NCBI GenBank assembly: GCA_963712565.1
Contig: CAVQIP010000016.1
Span: forward strand, 62,001 to 126,000
DNA: 64,000 nucleotides
Direction: 5' to 3'
DNA from: VAZQ01 sp963712565
GTDB lineage: Bacteria; Pseudomonadota; Alphaproteobacteria; Rhizobiales; Xanthobacteraceae
Position numbers and translations under genes: made by a program. How positions within the stretch are numbered: position 1 is the first letter of the stretch; every line of letters begins with the position of its first letter. This document shows positions 60,890-64,000 of the stretch, in pieces. The notes under the pieces are model-generated. The model was not told the DNA's origin. It searched no databases and was given only the letters and a program-made list of their open reading frames with translations.

Positions 60890-61905
60890 GTCGTATTTTC
60901 ACTTTGTCTGAGAGACGGCGTCGATGTATGCATGTCGACCGACGAAACATTAAGAATCCTACGATCTGGATACGTCGTTAGGCTTTGAGCAGCGCGCGCA
61001 TAGCGGGGCATCATATGGAGACCACGCAGGAGGTACTGCCGCGGCCCGTCGAGTCAGGTCTGGGGCCGATCGGGCTGTTCGCCATTAAGACCTTGATCGT
61101 TTCTGTGGCCATCGTCGTGTCCGGATGGTTCGTGCTTGATTTATTGGATGATTTTGCGACCAGGCGGATGGAACAGCTGGAGCGGACGGTCCGGTCCGCC
61201 ACCGCAGTCGGCGGTCGGCAATTTTGGACCAGACTGGAGCGGGAGCTGGATAAGCTCGCCGACCCCGAGACGGACATTTCGTCGGAGAGGAAGCAAAAAA
61301 TTCTGGCGCAGATCAAGGTCGTTTCGGATCGATGGCGGCCATTCGTCCTCGAGGCGGCATCGACCATTGCCGGAGATTCGAACAAATCGGCGAAGTGAAG
61401 CAGGCACGACTGAATGGCCGGATGCGGTCGATTTTGTCGATTGGTCCGACGCATTGCTATGCGGCCCAGGCCGGAGCGCCAGCTTGCGGCCCTCGATTCG
61501 GCTGGCGGACAAAACCCGTGTGCGATCGGACCTCCTCGCCGGTCCGCCCTGGCTCACGAGTGAACCCGATGACGGAGCTTTCCCGTTTGCTCCAAACCTG
61601 GCCGGGCTGGCGAGAGTTGATCGAATGCCGTAGGTCGCTGACCCACGCGGCGCCCTGCCTTTCAGGCCCTGGGGCGCGGCCACAGCGCTACAACGACCCT
61701 CCCGGGGAAAGAAATTTGTACCCGGTTCGTTCCGTGGTCCCCAAGCGGACCGTAGAAGGGGCATCGAGAGTCTAGTGTCCCAGCGTTAACGGACAGGGCC
61801 TCGCCGGATGATCAAGAATCAACCCCGCCCTTGCCTGACGCAGAGCCTGATGCGAATTCTCTCAAAAACCAGCACGCCGCGATTGGGGAGATGCAGGCGC
61901 AAGGC
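60776..61905. repeat. Direct repeat, copy 1 (unit of a 2.1-kb tandem duplication)
   Basis: About 1.13 kb nearly identical to 62872-64000 (offset 2096, with one 1-bp deletion in copy 2 near 63798). It contains the first 38 codons of the 807-aa gene and the whole 127-aa gene. Mismatches are few up to about 61700 and cluster in the non-coding end. Confidence 0.92.
61015..61398 (+). CDS. Membrane-anchored coiled-coil protein, copy 1
   Basis: 127 aa from the ATG at 61015. One membrane helix (FAIKTLIVSVAIVVSGWFVL) followed by a helical, charged domain (DFATRRMEQLERTVRSATAV, RLERELDKLADPETDISSER) in the cytoplasm or periplasm. No domain was recognised. Diverges from the 807-aa membrane protein gene (126 bp between starts), suggesting a functional link with the envelope system. 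An identical copy lies at 63111. Confidence 0.8.
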   Translation: METTQEVLPRPVESGLGPIGLFAIKTLIVSVAIVVSGWFVLDLLDDFATRRMEQLERTVRSATAVGGRQFWTRLERELDKLADPETDISSERKQKILAQIKVVSDRWRPFVLEAASTIAGDSNKSAK

Positions 61906-61981
61906 CGTTGACCATTTTGACGTTCTGGGGAACATTACGTAAAAGTTATTCGCCGGCTTGCACGAACAGAACGAGAGCTGA
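61399..61981. other. Intergenic region inside the duplication
   Basis: 583 bp with no supported gene; open frames on both strands have skewed Arg/Pro composition and no ribosome site. It is the part of the duplicated unit where the two copies differ most, as expected for DNA under little constraint. The promoter of the phosphorylase gene should lie near its right end. Confidence 0.45.
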
Positions 61982-62695
61982 ATGTCGACTCGGGGGGACG
62001 TAGTCGCAGTCACCTGTCTCGCGCTAGAGGCGCGCATCGCCCTCGGTCCCGGCGTATCAGTGATCTGCAATCATAATTCGCAGCTCGTCGCCTCTCTTGA
62101 GACGGCCGTCAAGCGCGGCGCTGCGGGCATCATCAGCTTTGGGATTGCCGGCGGGCTGGCGCCCGATCTCGTTGCCGGCGACTGGGTCGTCGGGTCCGGC
62201 GTCTTGACCGACCAAGGGCGATTTCCAACCGATCAGGTATGGGCTCGCACGCTTATCGAGGCGCTTCCGGGCGCCGTCCACGCAGAGATTGTTGGGACCG
62301 ATGCGCCGATTGCGGATCCGGCGGAAAAGCGCAGGCTGCACGTCCGAACACGTGCCGTTGCAGTCGACACGGAATTGCACGTGGCGGCCAGGATCGCCGC
62401 CGCGAACCGCATCCCCTTTGCCGCCTGCCGTGCGGTCATCGATCCGGCCCACAGGGAGCTTCCGCCAGCTGCGGTCTTCGGTCTGCGCCACGACGGGACA
62501 CCGGATGTCCTCGCCGTGCTCCGCTCGGTTATCGGGCAGCCAAGCCAGCTTCCGGCGCTCGCGCGTACGGCGCTTGATGCGCGCACCGCCGCGGCCGCGT
62601 TGCGCCAGGGCCGCCGCTTGCTCGGCGCGGGCCTCTGTTTTCCCTATTTCAACGAGCTTGGCCTCGACAGCTCTGTCGCACTCGAATTGAGCTGA
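61982..62695 (+). CDS. hpnG: Hopanoid-associated phosphorylase (HpnG-like)
   Basis: 237 aa of the nucleosidase/phosphorylase superfamily. Landmarks: IISFGIAGGLAPDLVAGDWV, a VGTDAPIADPAEKRRLH loop, the ribose/purine-site strand AVDTELHVAARIAAANRIPF, AVIDPAHRELPP, and the C-terminal DARTAAAALRQGRRLLG that is typical of HpnG. HpnG removes adenine from adenosylhopane during bacteriohopanepolyol synthesis. The usual motif is AVDMES; here Met is Thr and Ser is Leu, with the key Glu kept. No other hopanoid genes are visible. Confidence 0.8.
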   Translation: MSTRGDVVAVTCLALEARIALGPGVSVICNHNSQLVASLETAVKRGAAGIISFGIAGGLAPDLVAGDWVVGSGVLTDQGRFPTDQVWARTLIEALPGAVHAEIVGTDAPIADPAEKRRLHVRTRAVAVDTELHVAARIAAANRIPFAACRAVIDPAHRELPPAAVFGLRHDGTPDVLAVLRSVIGQPSQLPALARTALDARTAAAALRQGRRLLGAGLCFPYFNELGLDSSVALELS

Positions 62696-62868
62696 TCTCT
62701 GCGCGCCGTCGTCCTGCGTGGTTCGATTCGCTTGCGGGCGGCCGTTGCGTGGCAGCTGAATCCGACGCTATCGACAAAAACGTTTGGTGAAACGTGCCGG
62801 TGCAGAGTTCGGGGCGAGCCAGGTTTGCACGTGGACAAGAACACTGGTGCTGCCGGTAAGGATTGAAC

Positions 62869-62985
62869 TTAATTCATGCCGATGATCATCAATGCTGCAA
62901 GAACGGCCGATGACAGAACGTAAGGCAGGGCGCGCGCCGAAGATGCTATGAGCGGGGCGTCCGTCGCGGGCGGTCGAGAGGACAT
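62869..62985 (-). pseudogene. 5' fragment of the 807-aa membrane protein gene
   Basis: The second copy of the repeat includes the start of the large membrane protein gene: ATG at 62985, then MSSRPPATDAPLIASSARAL and SSAVLAALMIIGMN, ending at TAA (62871-62869) where the repeat stops. One residue differs from copy 1 (W to S). It is a 38-codon remnant created by the duplication junction, not a functional gene. Confidence 0.88.
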
Positions 62986-64000
62986 GTCGTATTTTCACTT
63001 TGTCTGAGAGACGGCGTCGATGTATGCATGTCGACCGACGAAACATTAAGAATCCGACGATCTGGATACGTCGTTAGGCTTTGAGCAGCGCGCGCATAGC
63101 GGGGCATCATATGGAGACCACGCAGGAGGTACTGCCGCGGCCCGTCGAGTCAGGTCTGGGGCCGATCGGGCTGTTCGCCATTAAGACCTTGATCGTTTCT
63201 GTGGCCATCGTCGTGTCCGGATGGTTCGTGCTTGATTTATTGGATGATTTTGCGACCAGGCGGATGGAACAGCTGGAGCGGACGGTCCGGTCCGCCACCG
63301 CAGTCGGCGGTCGGCAATTTTGGACCAGACTGGAGCGGGAGCTGGATAAGCTCGCCGACCCCGAGACGGACATTTCGTCGGAGAGGAAGCAAAAAATTCT
63401 GGCGCAGATCAAGGTCGTTTCGGATCGATGGCGGCCATTCGTCCTCGAGGCGGCATCGACCATTGCCGGAGATTCGAACAAATCGGCGAAGTGAAGCAGG
63501 CACGACTGAATGGCCGGATGCGGTCGATTTTGTCGATTGGTCCGACGCATTGCTATGCGGCCCAGGCCGGAGCGCCAGCTTGCGGCCCTCGATTCGGCTG
63601 GCGGACAAAACCCGTGTGCGATCGGACCTCCTCGCCGGTCCGCCCTTGCTCACGAGTGAACCCGATGACGGAGCTTTCCCGTTTGCTCCAAACCTGGCCG
63701 GGCTGGCAAGAGTTGATCGAATGCCGTAGGTCGCTGACCCACGCGGCGCCCTGCCTTTCAGGCCCTGGGGCGCGGCCACAGCGCTACAACGACCCTCCGG
63801 GGAAAGAAATTTGTACTCGGTTCGTTCTGTGGTCCCGAAGCGGACCGTAGAAGGGGCATCGAGAGTCTAGTGTCCCAGCGTTAACGGATAGAGCCTCGCC
63901 GGATGGGCAAGAAGCAACCCCGCCCTTGCCTGACACAGAGCCTGATGCGAATTTTCTCAAAAACCAGCACGCTGCGATTGGGGAGATGCAGGCGCAAGGC
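62872..64000. repeat. Direct repeat, copy 2, continuing past the window edge
   Basis: Matches 60776-61905 nearly base for base. The start at 62872 marks the junction of the tandem duplication; the sequence is still matching when the window ends, so a second phosphorylase gene is expected from about position 64077 onward if the duplication is complete. Confidence 0.92.
63111..63494 (+). CDS. Membrane-anchored coiled-coil protein, copy 2
   Basis: 127 aa, identical in protein sequence to the gene at 61015, and apparently identical at the nucleotide level over the coding part. Same single membrane helix and charged helical domain. In this copy the divergent neighbour is only the 38-codon remnant of the large membrane protein, so its original partner is missing. 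Confidence 0.8.
   Translation: METTQEVLPRPVESGLGPIGLFAIKTLIVSVAIVVSGWFVLDLLDDFATRRMEQLERTVRSATAVGGRQFWTRLERELDKLADPETDISSERKQKILAQIKVVSDRWRPFVLEAASTIAGDSNKSAK

Overview
The window looks like chromosome from a GC-rich alphaproteobacterium of the order Hyphomicrobiales (Bradyrhizobium / Xanthobacteraceae-like). This rests on the F0 ATP synthase gene order with duplicated b subunits (b and b'), a C4-pathway 5-aminolevulinate synthase, a hopanoid-type phosphorylase, a GcrA-family regulator, and several small exported protein types and intergenic palindromes familiar from rhizobial genomes. No species can be assigned from sequence alone. No rRNA, tRNA or CRISPR array was seen.

Left flank (1-18.8 kb), host genes. 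The F0 operon atpI-atpB-atpE-atpF'-atpF runs leftward off the edge. It is followed by a YjbQ-family enzyme, a LuxR-type response regulator convergent with a very large hybrid histidine kinase that has a Na+/solute-symporter input domain, an AbrB-family membrane protein, hemA, a pair of exported proteins of unknown function, and a rightward catabolic cluster (IlvD/Edd dehydratase, solute-binding protein, dienelactone hydrolase, isochorismatase-like hydrolase, flavin monooxygenase of the acyl-CoA dehydrogenase fold).

Centre (about 18.8-49.1 kb), a prophage of short-tailed (P22/SU10-like) type. The control region resembles lambda. A LexA/CI-type repressor (19498-20136) is flanked on each side by a pair of 17-bp operators (AACTAC-N5-GTAGTT type) that bracket a TTGACA box. 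The rightward gene, in the cro position, encodes a GcrA-family transcription factor. Three copies of an extended promoter-like element lie before the terminase (one copy) and the portal gene (two copies). Each has the CcrM methylation motif GAATC just upstream of the -10 and an invariant 12-mer CATTCTCCAAAA. This suggests a cascade in which the repressor controls the phage GcrA and phage GcrA, on methylated DNA, drives late genes. Structural genes follow in order: terminase, portal, scaffold, capsid, decoration, adaptor, nozzle, fibres, a collar-domain fibre and a lysis cassette. No integrase, replication gene or clear small terminase is present. Host-like cargo (an efflux pump, small exported proteins, a stand-alone receiver domain, a membrane protein) interrupts the phage modules, and one phage gene is truncated and frameshifted, so the prophage is probably defective or domesticated.

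Right flank (49.1-64 kb), host genes. These are a Cys-rich two-gene unit, exported proteins, an alpha/beta hydrolase, a winged-helix/TolB/TPR regulator, two large paralogous membrane proteins, and a hopanoid-type nucleosidase/phosphorylase lying inside a 2.1-kb tandem duplication that runs off the right edge. Two host genes are broken: one by a frameshift near 51.0 kb and one by an in-frame TGA at 53398.
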